64,000 nucleotides of DNA from Prevotella sp. HUN102 (GCF_000688375.1 NZ_JIAF01000004.1:1860001-1924000), one strand, 5' to 3'. Counted from the first letter of the stretch, positions 18,311 through 27,740 are shown. Notes: generated by a model not told the origin, from the sequence alone. Program-made: numbers and translations.

Positions 18311-19249
18311 TTATACCAAGTATTGGTTGGAAATACTTTCGTTGTTTACAACACGGCGAATGGTTTCTGCAAACATATCGGCTACCGATATTTGCTTCAC
18401 TTTAGAACAACGGTCTGTATAAGGAATTGAATCTGTGAAAACCATTTCAACGAGTGATGACGCCTCTACGCGTTCCGTTGCCGGGCCACTCATCACACAG
18501 TGAGACGCACAGGCACGAACGCTCTTTGCACCGGCTTCCTTCATAATGTCGGCAGCCTTGGTAATTGTACCGGCCGTATCCACCATATCATCGACGATAA
18601 CAACATTCTTGCCCTTTACATCACCGATGATCTGCATACTTGCAACCTCGTTTGCGCGAGCACGGGTCTTATTGCACAATACCAATGGCACACCAAGATA
18701 CTTTGCATACGTGTTGGCACGCTTGGAACCACCAACATCAGGACTTGCAATTGCCAAATCTTCCAGTTTCAGACTTTGGAGGTAAGGAAGGATAACACCA
18801 CTTGCATAGAGGTGATCCACGGGTACATCGAAGAAACCTTGAATCTGATCTGCGTGAAGATCCATAGTCATCAAACGGTCAATGCCTGCAACGCTGAGAA
18901 TATCTGCTACCAATTTAGCACCGATACTTACACGTGGCTTGTCCTTACGATCCTGACGTGCCCAACCGAAGTAAGGAATTACGGCCGTAATGCTTTTAGC
19001 TGAGGCACGCTTTGCCGCATCAATCATCAGGAGAAGCTCCATAAGATTGTCGGTAGATGGGAATGTACTCTGAACAAGGAACAGGTCTTTGCCTCGAATA
19101 CTTTCTTCATAATAAACAGCAAATTCACCGTCAGAGAAGCGGGTCATCGTAAGATTGCCCAACTGTACTCCTAAACTTGCACAGATTTTCTCTGCGAGGT
19201 ATCTCGTCTTGGTTCCGGAGAATACCATAAAAGAGTTTTCTTCACTCAT
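18311..19249 (-). CDS. prs: Ribose-phosphate pyrophosphokinase
   Basis: The enzyme makes PRPP from ribose 5-phosphate and ATP for nucleotide, histidine and NAD synthesis. The 312-residue protein has family segments SFMVFSGTKTRYLAEKI, FSDGEFAVYYEESIRGKDLFLVQST, the catalytic loop region YFGWARQDRKDKPR, MDLHADQIQGFFDVPVDHL and the PRPP-binding VVIVDDMVDTAGTI. It lies 38 bp downstream of the ThiE/TenI-like gene on the same strand, so they may share the promoter at 19919-19926. Confidence 0.97.
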   Translation of the reverse strand: MSEENSFMVFSGTKTRYLAEKICASLGVQLGNLTMTRFSDGEFAVYYEESIRGKDLFLVQSTFPSTDNLMELLLMIDAAKRASAKSITAVIPYFGWARQDRKDKPRVSIGAKLVADILSVAGIDRLMTMDLHADQIQGFFDVPVDHLYASGVILPYLQSLKLEDLAIASPDVGGSKRANTYAKYLGVPLVLCNKTRARANEVASMQIIGDVKGKNVVIVDDMVDTAGTITKAADIMKEAGAKSVRACASHCVMSGPATERVEASSLVEMVFTDSIPYTDRCSKVKQISVADMFAETIRRVVNNESISNQYLV

Positions 19250-19287
19250 TTTTCTTATTGTAATATGTTGTGAAATAACTAATATTT

Positions 19288-19896
19288 CTACTCTACTGCT
19301 CTGCGCAGTTTATTGAAGTAGGCTATAATAGCCTTGAAATCATTGTCCTGATGTATATCGAAATGATTCCAGAAATCTCCACAGAAGACGGCACCACCAA
19401 AGCCTAACTCCTTGATTCGTGAAACATCTTCAAGCGTTATGCCTCCCATTGCATAGACATTCTTATTGATTAAGCCCTGCCGTTTCAATTCTCTTAACTC
19501 AAAATCAGAGATGTTTCGCTTTTCTTCAGGATATTCAATGCAATCGTTTATATTCTTGAGAAAAACATAGTTAGATTTCTTCCGAGCCTCCTTCAGTCTC
19601 AAACTATCGCTGCAATCACGACTTATTTTTCCTCTGTAACCACTTGGAATATCGGCATCAACGGAACTAAGATGAATCCCCGCAAGCGAAAATTCGTTTT
19701 TAAGATAAAAATGTTGATGGACTGTGATATATTTATGGTATTGAGATGGAATAAGTTTCAAGAGTCTTTCCAGATAAAGGGGAGAATTATCCGTCTTCGA
19801 GATATGGAGATTTTCCAGTCCTTCCTCGAAGAGAGTAGTCAGTATTTTGTCTTCTTCCACGAAAAATGTGGATTTAGTCATAATGACTAATTTCAT
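19288..19896 (-). CDS. ThiE/TenI-family protein (thiamine phosphate synthase-like)
   Basis: A 202-residue TIM-barrel protein starting MKLVIMTKSTFFVEED. Barrel features of ThiE/TenI are visible: GLENLHISK, AGIHLSS, SRDCSDSLRLKEARKKSNYVFLKNI and the phosphate-binding NVYAMGGITLEDVSRIKELGFGGAVFCGDFW. True ThiE joins HMP-PP and THZ-P; TenI-like members do related or unclear work. I cannot confirm all ThiE active-site residues, so the specific reaction is open. A longer in-frame extension to 20007 crosses the promoter (TACCTTTG, complement of 19919-19926) and is rejected. Confidence 0.75.
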   Translation of the reverse strand: MKLVIMTKSTFFVEEDKILTTLFEEGLENLHISKTDNSPLYLERLLKLIPSQYHKYITVHQHFYLKNEFSLAGIHLSSVDADIPSGYRGKISRDCSDSLRLKEARKKSNYVFLKNINDCIEYPEEKRNISDFELRELKRQGLINKNVYAMGGITLEDVSRIKELGFGGAVFCGDFWNHFDIHQDNDFKAIIAYFNKLRRAVE

Positions 19897-19918
19897 AGTC
19901 CCTTTAATTTTGTGGTTG

Positions 19919-19926
19919 CAAAGGTA
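19919..19926 (-). promoter_or_regulatory. -7 box of the ThiE/TenI-prs operon
   Basis: TACCTTTG on the minus strand, 22 bp upstream of the start at 19896 and back to back with the nspC promoter. Confidence 0.6.
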
Positions 19927-19959
19927 GAGATTATTTCTGAATTTCACAAAAAAAATTAC

Positions 19960-19967
19960 TACATTTG
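19960..19967 (+). promoter_or_regulatory. -7 box of nspC, suggesting leaderless mRNA
   Basis: TACATTTG ends only 4 bp before the nspC ATG at 19972, so the predicted transcription start lies at or next to the A of the start codon. Confidence 0.55.
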
Positions 19968-19971
19968 CAGA

Positions 19972-21135
19972 ATGAAAGTAAACCCATCTACATTCAAAGA
20001 GTTGCATCAGCCAGTCTATGTTTTGGAAGAAAGAAGACTGCGCAGGAATCTTGAATTGATTTCCAACGTTGCAAAGCAGGCTGACATCGAGATAATTCTG
20101 GCTTTCAAGGCTTATGCCCTGTGGAAGACATTCCCAATTTTCCGTGAGTATATCAATGCAACCACGGCTTCATCATTGTACGAAGCAAAGTTGGGCTACA
20201 AAGAATTTGGTGCACCCACGCATACATTCTCTCCAGCATATACAGATTACGAAATAGATGAAATAGCAAAATGCTCTTCGCATTTGGTTTTTAATTCTTT
20301 ATCCCAGCTTAATCGGTTCGGAAAGAGAGCTAAGGATATTAATGAAAAACTTAGTATTGGTTTGCGCGTAAACCCTGAATATTCCGAAATTGACACCTTA
20401 TTATATAATCCTTGTGCACCGGGAACCAGATTTGGTGTTTCCAATGACAAACTGCCCAACGAGCTTTCTCAAGAGATTGAAGGCTTCCACATACATTGCC
20501 ATTGCGAGAATGGGAGCGATGTTTTCGAGCGAACGCTAACACATATCGAAGAAAAATTCTCCAAATGGTTCTCTCAAATCAAATGGATAAACTTTGGCGG
20601 AGGTCATCTGATGACAAGGGACGGCTATGATATTGACAAACTTATTCAGGTTCTTAAGGCTTTCAAAGCCAAATACCCTTGGTTAAAGGTTATTATGGAA
20701 CCCGGGAGTGCATTCGGTTGGCAAACAGGTCCGCTCGTTTCTCAAGTTGTTGATGTAGTGGAAGACAAAGGTATCAAGACAGCTATCCTCAATGTCAGCT
20801 TCACTTGTCATATGCCAGATTGCTTGGAAATGCCTTATCAGCCGGCAGTAAGGAACGCTTCCATTGTAGATGACGGAAAACAAGGAGACATATCTGTTTA
20901 TAGGCTTGGTGGCAACAGTTGTCTGAGTGGCGACTGGATGGGCTATTGGGAGTTCGACCACGAACTGCAAGTTGGCGAAAACATTATCTTTGAAGATATG
21001 CTTCACTATACTACGGTAAAAACCAATATGTTCAACGGCATTACGCATCCGAGCCTTGCTATTTTAAAGACGGATGAAACACTCGAGATTCTGCGTGAAT
21101 TTACGTATGAAGATTATCGTTCGCGAATGGACTAA
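19972..21135 (+). CDS. nspC: Carboxynorspermidine decarboxylase
   Basis: A PLP-dependent alanine-racemase-fold decarboxylase of 387 residues that makes norspermidine/spermidine from the carboxy precursor. Segments include PVYVLEERRLRRNLELI, the PLP lysine region ILAFKAYALW, ATTASSLYEAKLG, GFHIHCHCENGSDVFERTL, FGGGHLMTRDGYD and VIMEPGSAFGWQTG. The ATG at 19972 is favoured because the family begins just before this point and the -7 box lies at 19960-19967; extension to 19912 would run through the promoter. Confidence 0.9.
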   Translation: MKVNPSTFKELHQPVYVLEERRLRRNLELISNVAKQADIEIILAFKAYALWKTFPIFREYINATTASSLYEAKLGYKEFGAPTHTFSPAYTDYEIDEIAKCSSHLVFNSLSQLNRFGKRAKDINEKLSIGLRVNPEYSEIDTLLYNPCAPGTRFGVSNDKLPNELSQEIEGFHIHCHCENGSDVFERTLTHIEEKFSKWFSQIKWINFGGGHLMTRDGYDIDKLIQVLKAFKAKYPWLKVIMEPGSAFGWQTGPLVSQVVDVVEDKGIKTAILNVSFTCHMPDCLEMPYQPAVRNASIVDDGKQGDISVYRLGGNSCLSGDWMGYWEFDHELQVGENIIFEDMLHYTTVKTNMFNGITHPSLAILKTDETLEILREFTYEDYRSRMD

Positions 21136-21177
21136 TGGCATATTATTTGTAGTTTGATTTGCAAAAACAGATATAAT

Positions 21178-21867
21178 ATGGCATTTGTAGATTATTATAA
21201 AATATTAGGTGTCGATAAGAATATACCACAAAAGGATGTACGTGCAGCTTACAGAAAGCGTGCAAAGCAATTCCATCCCGACCTTCATCCCGATGATCCA
21301 AAAGCTAAAGCTAAGTTTCAGGCACTTTCCGAGGCATTTGAGGTAATTGGAGACCCTGACAAGCGTGCTAAATACGACAAGTATGGAGAGCAGTGGCGCA
21401 GTGCCGATGCCTTTAACGGCTTTGGTGGAGGTGGATTCGGAGGCAATGCAGGTGGTGGCAGAAATCCATTTGAAGGCTTCGACTTCAGCAGTTTCGGAGG
21501 AATGGGAGGAGGTGGAGGCTTCAGCAGCTTCTTCCAAGACTTGTTTGGCGGTGGAGGTTCACAGCGAACTACATATCGAAGGGAAAGACCTAAACCACAA
21601 ACACAGGATATTCAAGTTGATGTAGATTTCTACACGGCAATATTGGGTGGTGAAGTTATCGTTCAATTACCAGACGGAAAGAAGGTAAAATTGAAGATGA
21701 AGCCCTACACTCAGAACGGCACGAAAGTAAGATTGAAGAGTAAAGGGCCTAATCTCGGAAATGGAACTCACGGTGATTTGATTATTTCTTACAATGTGAA
21801 ACTTCCTACAAGCCTTTCCGAACATCAGAAAGAATTGTTAAAGCAAATGAGAGATTCATTTGTATAG
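21178..21867 (+). CDS. DnaJ/CbpA-like co-chaperone without zinc finger
   Basis: A 229-residue type II J-protein. Residues 1-68 form the J domain (DYYKILGVDKNIPQKDVRAAYRKRAKQFHPDLHPDD) with the HPD motif that stimulates the DnaK ATPase. A glycine/phenylalanine-rich linker spans about 78-135. One substrate-binding beta domain (IQVDVDFYTAILGGEVIVQLPDGKKVKLKMKPYTQNG) follows. It lacks the CxxCxGxG repeats of DnaJ and is shorter than CbpA because it has essentially one C-terminal beta domain. MAFVDYYKILG is preferred as the start over the upstream in-frame codon at 21154. Confidence 0.85.
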   Translation: MAFVDYYKILGVDKNIPQKDVRAAYRKRAKQFHPDLHPDDPKAKAKFQALSEAFEVIGDPDKRAKYDKYGEQWRSADAFNGFGGGGFGGNAGGGRNPFEGFDFSSFGGMGGGGGFSSFFQDLFGGGGSQRTTYRRERPKPQTQDIQVDVDFYTAILGGEVIVQLPDGKKVKLKMKPYTQNGTKVRLKSKGPNLGNGTHGDLIISYNVKLPTSLSEHQKELLKQMRDSFV

Positions 21868-21906
21868 AAAATCATTCTATAATACACGAATAAATTTGAT
21901 AGAGAA

Positions 21907-22488
21907 ATGCTATTCAAGGTAAGATGTAATCAATGTGGGCATCAGTTTTCCGTTGAAACAAAATCATTTGGCAAGGTAAAATGCAAATGTCCATATTGCA
22001 GTTCAAATCTTCTTTGTCAATTAGACGAAAACACACCTTTCAGAACAAAGGCCCGTTCCGTCATACCAGTAGGAGAAACAAAAGAAAAAAAGATCTCGGA
22101 CAGTGTATTACCAGTCGTATCAACAAAACTTTTGAAAGATGCACCTTCAGCCAAACAGCTTTCTGACAATCCGTTGGAAGATGAGGATACATACAAAAAG
22201 AACTTGAGCTCAAGCAAGACTCTTACAGAACAGAATGTAGACTCCAAATTGAATGATGAAGAGGAAAACAATGATAAAATATCCAACATAAAGAAGACCA
22301 TTTCCCGATTAGATAGATTTCAGAAAGACGATCCAAACGGCAATTTGTGGCTATTCTTTGGATTCAGTTTCCTCTTTATGCTATTGGTAATAGCAGGATT
22401 TATGCTTTTAGCAGAAGCATCCGTCGCAATTTCAAATGGCACATCGTGGATATTCAAGGAATACATTCAGCTCAAGAACAGTTTATAA
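21907..22488 (+). CDS. Zinc-ribbon membrane protein of unknown function
   Basis: A 193-residue protein. Residues 1-35 contain two CxxC pairs (RCNQCGHQF...KCKCPYC), resembling the MJ0042-type zinc ribbon. A long polar, low-complexity region follows (about 45-140), then one hydrophobic segment (LWLFFGFSFLFMLLVIAGFMLLA, about 147-170). It is probably membrane-anchored with a cytosolic zinc ribbon. The start is 39 bp after the DnaJ-like gene, so it is likely in the same operon. Confidence 0.6.
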   Translation: MLFKVRCNQCGHQFSVETKSFGKVKCKCPYCSSNLLCQLDENTPFRTKARSVIPVGETKEKKISDSVLPVVSTKLLKDAPSAKQLSDNPLEDEDTYKKNLSSSKTLTEQNVDSKLNDEEENNDKISNIKKTISRLDRFQKDDPNGNLWLFFGFSFLFMLLVIAGFMLLAEASVAISNGTSWIFKEYIQLKNSL

Positions 22489-22646
22489 AGCAATCTTTAC
22501 TTGAGATTAGGATTGGCTATTATTAAGAGCAGAACAGTTTCTAAAGTTACATTCCCCTTGCAGATAACACCTGCATACCAATACAAAAACTAAGGTAACA
22601 CATCATTTCCTTCGCTCTTCAACGGATGGAAATCAATGGAAAAGGA

Positions 22647-22676
22647 AATCCCTCACCAACAAAGTTGGGAGGGATT
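22647..22676. terminator. Hairpin between zinc-ribbon gene and glyA
   Basis: AATCCCTCACCAAC (22647-22660) pairs with GTTGGGAGGGATT (22664-22676) with one bulged base, between convergent genes. Confidence 0.6.
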
Positions 22677-22714
22677 AAATATTACAATATTATTTTTTGA
22701 ATTAAATTCTTGTT

Positions 22715-23995
22715 CTAGTAAGCGAATAATGGATAATCCTTCATTGTTGCATTAACCTTTTCGCGAACTGCTGCGATAACCTTCTCGTCTTCAGGAGATG
22801 TGAGAACTGTATCAATCAATTCAGCAACGAGCAGCATCAGGTCTTCCTTAGCACCACGAGTTGTCATAGCTGCTGTACCGAGACGGATACCACTGGTCTG
22901 GAATGCAGAACGACTATCGAAAGGAACCATATTCTTGTTTACAGTGATGTCTGCTGCTACGAGAGCATTTTCAGCCACCTTACCTGTCAGTTCAGGGAAT
23001 TTTCCACGAAGATCGAGCAACATAGAGTGGTTGTCTGTACCACCACTTACGATGTCGAAACCACGATCAACCAATGCCTGAGCAAGGGTTGCAGCATTCT
23101 TCTTCACCTGTGTTGCATATTCTTTCCAACTTGGCTCAAGGTTTTCGCCGAAAGCAACAGCCTTAGCTGCGATAACGTGCTCCAACGGACCGCCCTGATT
23201 GCCCGGGAATACAGCAGAATTGAGGATGGCAGACATCTTCTTGAGTTCGCCATTCTTCAATGTGATACCCCAAGGATTGTCGAAATCCTTGCCCATAAGG
23301 ATAACACCACCACGAGGACCACGAAGTGTCTTGTGAGTTGTAGTTGTTACGATGTGAGCATATTTTACAGGATTGTCGAGCAAACCAGCAGCAATCAAAC
23401 CTGCCGGATGAGCCATATCCACCATAAAGATAGCACCAACTTCGTCGGCGAGCTTACGCATACGGGCATAATCCCATTCGCGGCTGTAAGCAGAACCACC
23501 TGCAATAATGAGCTTTGGCTTATGCTCGCGGGCAAGTTTCTCCATATTGTCGTAGTCCACACGGCCAGTCTCCTTGTTCAATGTATAGCCGACTGGCTTG
23601 TAAAGAATACCAGATGTGTTTACAGGGCTTCCGTGAGAAAGATGGCCACCGTGATCGAGGTCCATACCCATAAATGTATCGCCTGGTTTCAGCACGGCGA
23701 GGAACACAGCCTGATTAGCCTGCGCACCAGAGTGCGGCTGAACGTTAGCGTATTCTGCGCCGAATACTTTCTTCACGCGCTCGATAGCCAGCGTTTCAAC
23801 TACGTCCACCACCTGGCAACCACCATAGTATCTCTTACCGGGGTAGCCTTCGGCGTACTTGTTTGTGAGGTATGAGCCCATAGCCTGCATTACCTCGTCA
23901 CTCACGAAATTCTCAGATGCAATAAGCTCCATGCCTTTCAGCTGTCGCTTATGCTCTTGTTCGATAAGATCGAAAATTTCAAGATCTCTTCTCAT
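22715..23995 (-). CDS. glyA: Serine hydroxymethyltransferase
   Basis: GlyA interconverts serine and glycine with tetrahydrofolate, and so links to the gcv cluster through one-carbon flow. The PLP lysine is K222 in [14 protein letters not shown]; other signatures are [27 protein letters not shown] and [16 protein letters not shown] chose the start [15 protein letters not shown], giving 426 residues, the usual size; an in-frame ATG at 24037 would add 14 residues ([14 protein letters not shown]) and cannot be excluded. The -7 box TATATTTG lies on the complement of 24080-24087. Confidence 0.96.
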   Translation of the reverse strand: MRRDLEIFDLIEQEHKRQLKGMELIASENFVSDEVMQAMGSYLTNKYAEGYPGKRYYGGCQVVDVVETLAIERVKKVFGAEYANVQPHSGAQANQAVFLAVLKPGDTFMGMDLDHGGHLSHGSPVNTSGILYKPVGYTLNKETGRVDYDNMEKLAREHKPKLIIAGGSAYSREWDYARMRKLADEVGAIFMVDMAHPAGLIAAGLLDNPVKYAHIVTTTTHKTLRGPRGGVILMGKDFDNPWGITLKNGELKKMSAILNSAVFPGNQGGPLEHVIAAKAVAFGENLEPSWKEYATQVKKNAATLAQALVDRGFDIVSGGTDNHSMLLDLRGKFPELTGKVAENALVAADITVNKNMVPFDSRSAFQTSGIRLGTAAMTTRGAKEDLMLLVAELIDTVLTSPEDEKVIAAVREKVNATMKDYPLFAY

Positions 23996-24079
23996 GTTGT
24001 TTAAAGTATTAAGTGTCTTTGGCGTAAACCTTTTCATGGTATCTTTTCAGCCGAAAGACATCGGTTATTATAGTGGATG

Positions 24080-24087
24080 CAAATATA
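24080..24087 (-). promoter_or_regulatory. -7 promoter box of glyA
   Basis: TATATTTG on the minus strand, about 85 bp upstream of the chosen glyA start and 43 bp upstream of the alternative ATG. Confidence 0.5.
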
Positions 24088-24184
24088 AACAAATTAAATA
24101 TAATCGACAAATATTTTCATCGAAAAGTGTGTCGGTTTTGAATCTTCGGAATCTTCAAATCCCCTATTTTGATAAGCTTCTCCC

Positions 24185-24643
24185 CTATTCGCAGATTTCC
24201 ACCTTATCTATATGCTGCTCCTTGTCGCAGTAATGACACTTGAGGATTCCCTGCGATTTATCCACCACATTAAATATGGTGCGCATTGGCTCATTATTGG
24301 TAATGCACTTGGGATTGTTGCACTTCACGATGCCACACAATTCATCGGGCGTTACCACCTTTTTCTTTTCCACAACCTCATAATCCTTGATTATATTGAG
24401 CACTACATTGGGGGCTACTACTGACAGACGGGAGATTTCATCGTCGGTAAAAAACTTGTCGCTCACTTTGATTATTCCCTTTTCGCCAACCTTTGTCGAC
24501 GAAAAATTGTAGCCTATGGTTACAGGATTCTCCAACTTCTGCAGCTCAAGCAAATTCACCACATCGAAAGTCTTGCCTGCGGGTATGTGGTCTATAACGG
24601 TGCCGTTTTCAATCGCGGCCACTAAGCGTTCTTTTTTTGACAT
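24185..24643 (-). CDS. pyrI: Aspartate carbamoyltransferase regulatory chain
   Basis: PyrI binds nucleotide effectors and assembles with PyrB into allosteric aspartate transcarbamoylase. The 152-residue chain has the nucleotide-binding segment [24 protein letters not shown] (about 8-31) and a four-cysteine zinc site near the C-terminus ([11 protein letters not shown] and LKCHYCDKE). It lies 133 bp downstream of pyrB on the same strand, the standard pyrBI order. Confidence 0.96.
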   Translation of the reverse strand: MSKKERLVAAIENGTVIDHIPAGKTFDVVNLLELQKLENPVTIGYNFSSTKVGEKGIIKVSDKFFTDDEISRLSVVAPNVVLNIIKDYEVVEKKKVVTPDELCGIVKCNNPKCITNNEPMRTIFNVVDKSQGILKCHYCDKEQHIDKVEICE

Positions 24644-24776
24644 AGAAAAAGTATCTAAAAAACTTATTTCATCATTCTCTTGTTCAGAGCAATTTCTTTC
24701 AATTCCCTTCCTCCTTTTGCCGTATGCTCTCTATCGGAGACTCTTTCTCAAAAGAAAGCATACAAAGGAGAATATC

Positions 24777-25706
24777 CTATAACTTCACGTCCTCCAATTT
24801 ACAGCCCAGACAATAAGAAAAGATTGCCTCACGTGCAAAGAGTCCGTTCTTAGCCTGTTGGATATAGTATGCGTGAGGATTATCATCCACGTCGTAGGCA
24901 ATTTCATTTACACGAGGGAGTGGATGAAGGATTTTCATATTCTCACGAACCTCGCCGAGCATATCGTTGCGGAGAATATACACATTCTTCACTCGTTCGT
25001 ATTCCATCAGGTCAGAGAAACGTTCTTTCTGAACTCTCGTCATATAAATAATGTCAGCACCTGCTATCACTTTCGGCGAAAAATCTTCGTGTTCTATGAA
25101 CCTGATGTTATGCTCACGACAGTAGATTTTATATTCCTCAGGCATTGCAAGTTCCTTTGGTGCGATGAAATGGAAAGTTGGGTTAAAGTGGCGCATAGCC
25201 ATAATGAGAGAGTGAACGGTGCGTCCGTATTTAAGGTCGCCTACAAGATGGATGTCCAGATTTTCGAGCGTTCCCTGTGTTTGATAAATCGAATACAGGT
25301 CAAGAAGACACTGCGATGGGTGCTGGTGTGCGCCGTCGCCTGCATTGATGATCGGCACCGGTGCCACTTCTGAAGCATATTGGGCAGCTCCCTCTATATA
25401 GTGGCGCATCACAATCGCATCGGCATAGTTCCCCACCATAAGGATTGTATCCTTCAATGTTTCCCCTTTGCTGACGCTCGACGCCTTTGCATCGGTAAAT
25501 CCGATTACTTTTGCACCCAATCTGTTGGCTGCTGTTTCAAAACTAAGGCGTGTTCTTGTGGAAGGCTCATAGAAAAGAGTGGCAATAATCTTGCCGTTGA
25601 GCAAATCCCTGTTCGGTTTTTTTTCAAATTCTTCAGCCATTCGGATAAGATACATCAGTTCTTCTTTATCCAAATTCTGAATATTCACGAAATCATGTTT
25701 TTCCAT
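24777..25706 (-). CDS. pyrB: Aspartate carbamoyltransferase catalytic chain
   Basis: PyrB joins carbamoyl phosphate and aspartate in pyrimidine synthesis. The 309-residue protein has the carbamoyl-phosphate motif [15 protein letters not shown], the catalytic [28 protein letters not shown] and [10 protein letters not shown]. It is transcribed ahead of pyrI from a -7 box on the complement of 25738-25745. Its upstream flank carries repeat cluster B. Confidence 0.97.
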   Translation of the reverse strand: MEKHDFVNIQNLDKEELMYLIRMAEEFEKKPNRDLLNGKIIATLFYEPSTRTRLSFETAANRLGAKVIGFTDAKASSVSKGETLKDTILMVGNYADAIVMRHYIEGAAQYASEVAPVPIINAGDGAHQHPSQCLLDLYSIYQTQGTLENLDIHLVGDLKYGRTVHSLIMAMRHFNPTFHFIAPKELAMPEEYKIYCREHNIRFIEHEDFSPKVIAGADIIYMTRVQKERFSDLMEYERVKNVYILRNDMLGEVRENMKILHPLPRVNEIAYDVDDNPHAYYIQQAKNGLFAREAIFSYCLGCKLEDVKL

Positions 25707-25737
25707 CTGTCGTGTATGTTGGGTCTGTTATCGAGTC

Positions 25738-25745
25738 CAAAGGTA
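25738..25745 (-). promoter_or_regulatory. -7 promoter box of pyrBI
   Basis: TACCTTTG on the minus strand, 31 bp upstream of the pyrB start. Confidence 0.6.
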
Positions 25746-25866
25746 CGGATTTATTTTCATTCAGCAAGTTTACATACCTATAAAAATAAGCCACAACCGA
25801 ATGTTTTTCACATTTTTTGCAGCCATTTTCAGTAGTATGACATTTGTTTTGAAAAGGATGGTTTAC

Positions 25867-25948
25867 AAACGTGCGAAGATTGTCCGGCATTCTTCGCACG
25901 TTTGCATTGCATTCTTGCGAAGAATGGAAGGCAATCTTCGCAAGAATG
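25867..25948. repeat. 22-bp-period repeat cluster B
   Basis: Four 16-bp units start at 25867, 25889, 25911 and 25933 with 6-bp spacers, in alternating orientation. Units 1/2 form ACGTGCGAAGA / TCTTCGCACGT, and units 3/4 form ATTCTTGCGAAGA / TCTTCGCAAGAAT. The cluster lies between pyrB and the gamma carbonic anhydrase gene. Confidence 0.9.
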
Positions 25949-26015
25949 AAAACGAATAAAAACACATCTGATTTTCAATCACTTATAAAGTTGAAAGAAA
26001 ACAAACCTCCGCATC

Positions 26016-26510
26016 TTAATACCACTTTTTGTATTCAAGATAATGGTCGGCGAACGTGCGCGACACTCCCGACTCAACAGCCTTCAAACGTTTGGCTGGT
26101 ACGCCTCCCCAAATCTCATTCGCAGGGATTTTAGTACCTTGCAGCACAACAGCTCCGGCTGCAATAACCGAGTTCTCGCCAACTTCGGCACCATCAAGCA
26201 CCGTCGAGTTCATTCCAACGAGTGCCCCTCGTCGAATTGTTGCACCGTGGACCACGGCCGAATGCCCGACCGTTACACCATCTTCAAGAATCACTGGATT
26301 GCTGCGAGATTGATGGATGCACGCCAAATCCTGAATATTCACTTCCGAACCAATGCGAATTGCATTCACATCGGCTCTCAACACGGCTCCAAACCATACA
26401 GAGCAATCGTCGCCCATCGTGATTTCGCCTGCAAGCGTTACGTTTTCAGAGAAATAACATCCCTTTCCCCATTTGGGTTCTTTACCGTTTACGGATTTTA
26501 TAAGTGCCAT
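26016..26510 (-). CDS. Gamma carbonic anhydrase family protein
   Basis: A 164-residue left-handed beta-helix protein with hexapeptide repeats (VTLAGEITMGDDCSVWFGAVLRADVNAIRIGSEVNIQDLACIHQ). The metal-ligand histidines are recognisable in IHQSRSNP, VGHSAVVHGA and downstream repeats. The short C-terminal helix (RTFADHYLEYKKWY) is typical of YrdA/PaaY-like members. Carbonic anhydrase activity varies in this subgroup, so the enzyme function is inferred. It is monocistronic. Confidence 0.88.
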   Translation of the reverse strand: MALIKSVNGKEPKWGKGCYFSENVTLAGEITMGDDCSVWFGAVLRADVNAIRIGSEVNIQDLACIHQSRSNPVILEDGVTVGHSAVVHGATIRRGALVGMNSTVLDGAEVGENSVIAAGAVVLQGTKIPANEIWGGVPAKRLKAVESGVSRTFADHYLEYKKWY

Positions 26511-26519
26511 AATATTTTT

Positions 26520-26880
26520 AGAGTCAAAGTTTATTCATACTATTATATTAAGGTATTCAGTTGTCAGATGACTTACCGACAGAATGAATCGTCCAGTCTT
26601 TCCGGAAAAACCAACCATTCAGAATACGCTGACAAAATTCTGCATTTTTTCTGAATTGAGCAAACAAATCCAGATGTTTCGCAAACAGTCTTGAAATTAT
26701 CACATTCAATACAGGATGATTCAGCGATATACGTACTTTAAAATTCCATCATACATTGTTGAAAATTGCTTTCACAACGTGCAAATTCTAATTTAGAATA
26801 CAAAATATTTCGATAAAATATAATAATCTCATATTGAATGCGTTTACACAATAAACAACTCTCTTAATTTATAGACTAGC
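26520..26880. other. AT-rich intergenic region
   Basis: About 360 bp between divergent genes. I see no convincing ORF, repeat or strong hairpin, only AT-rich sequence that presumably holds the promoters of the flanking genes. Confidence 0.4.
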
Positions 26881-26882
26881 CT

Positions 26883-27011
26883 ATGATAGAATTATTTACA
26901 CAAGAAGAATTGACACCGTCAAAAAAGACTTTGGACTTCATACGCCAGTTTGCATACACCTGCCGTTCAATAAAAGTCAATGGTCGTGTTGAAACATACA
27001 GTCTTAATTAA
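26883..27011 (+). CDS. Small conserved-type protein, 42 residues
   Basis: The ORF encodes a 42-residue protein starting MIELFTQEELTPSKKTL and ending VETYSLN. It has a normal ATG, and its stop lies 5 bp before the rpe start, so the two are probably translationally coupled. I recall similar short proteins (TPSxxTLxxIxQxAYxxR pattern) in Bacteroides and Prevotella but have no functional name for them. Composition is soluble and helix-rich, with no membrane segment or signal peptide. Too short for most gene callers. Confidence 0.65.
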   Translation: MIELFTQEELTPSKKTLDFIRQFAYTCRSIKVNGRVETYSLN

Positions 27012-27016
27012 ATCTT

Positions 27017-27667
27017 ATGAAAACATTAGTATCGCCTTCATTGCTCTCTGCCGATTTTCTGCATTTGGACAGAGATATTGAAATGATTAATAACAGTGAT
27101 GCCGACTATATTCACATGGATGTTATGGATGGTGTCTTTGTTCCCAACATTTCTTTCGGCTTTCCAATCCTCGAGACTGTGGGAAAAGTCTGCAAGAAAC
27201 CGATGGACGTTCATTTTATGATTGTTCATCCCGAGAACTATATTCAGCAAACAGCCGACACGGGTGCTGCGATTATGAGCGTTCACGTGGAAACCTGTCC
27301 ACACCTTCATCGTACCGTTCAGCAAATTCACCAAGCAGGGATGAAAGCCGGCGTGGTATTGAATCCGTCCACACCTGTTTCGCAACTTGAGGACATTATC
27401 GAAGATGTAGACCTTGTGCTCCTTATGAGCGTAAACCCGGGTTTTGGAGGCCAGAAGTTCATCGAAGGAACTATCAACAAAGTCAAGCGACTTCGTGAAC
27501 TGATTGCAAAGAGCGGCAGCAAGGCAATCATCGAGGTGGATGGCGGCGTACAGGCAGAAACAGCTCCACGACTTGTAGAGGCCGGAACAGATATGCTCGT
27601 AAGCGGCAGTTATGTGTTCAAGGCGGCAGACCCTATTGAAACTATTCATTCTCTCAAGATGTTATAA
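27017..27667 (+). CDS. rpe: Ribulose-phosphate 3-epimerase
   Basis: Rpe interconverts ribulose 5-phosphate and xylulose 5-phosphate in the pentose phosphate pathway. The 216-residue TIM barrel has SPSLLSADFLHLDRDIEM, the metal-binding HMDVMDGVFVPNISFG, MDVHFMIVHPENYI, LMSVNPGFGGQKFI and EVDGGVQAETAPRLVEAG. It follows the small ORF by 5 bp and ends before a strong terminator. Confidence 0.96.
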   Translation: MKTLVSPSLLSADFLHLDRDIEMINNSDADYIHMDVMDGVFVPNISFGFPILETVGKVCKKPMDVHFMIVHPENYIQQTADTGAAIMSVHVETCPHLHRTVQQIHQAGMKAGVVLNPSTPVSQLEDIIEDVDLVLLMSVNPGFGGQKFIEGTINKVKRLRELIAKSGSKAIIEVDGGVQAETAPRLVEAGTDMLVSGSYVFKAADPIETIHSLKML

Positions 27668-27692
27668 AAAGAGAGTAAATCAATGATAACAA

Positions 27693-27740
27693 GGAACGGG
27701 CAAACAAGCTGTTTTACACGCTTGTTTGCCCGTCCTTTTA
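27693..27740 (+). terminator. Terminator of rpe
   Basis: ACGGGCAAACAAGC (27696-27709) pairs perfectly with 27720-27733, followed by CCTTTTATT. Confidence 0.85.

Noticed and set aside
25867..25948. CRISPR array
   Set aside because: Units are regularly spaced, but spacers are only 6 bp, units alternate orientation, every cluster has four units, and no cas genes are in the window.
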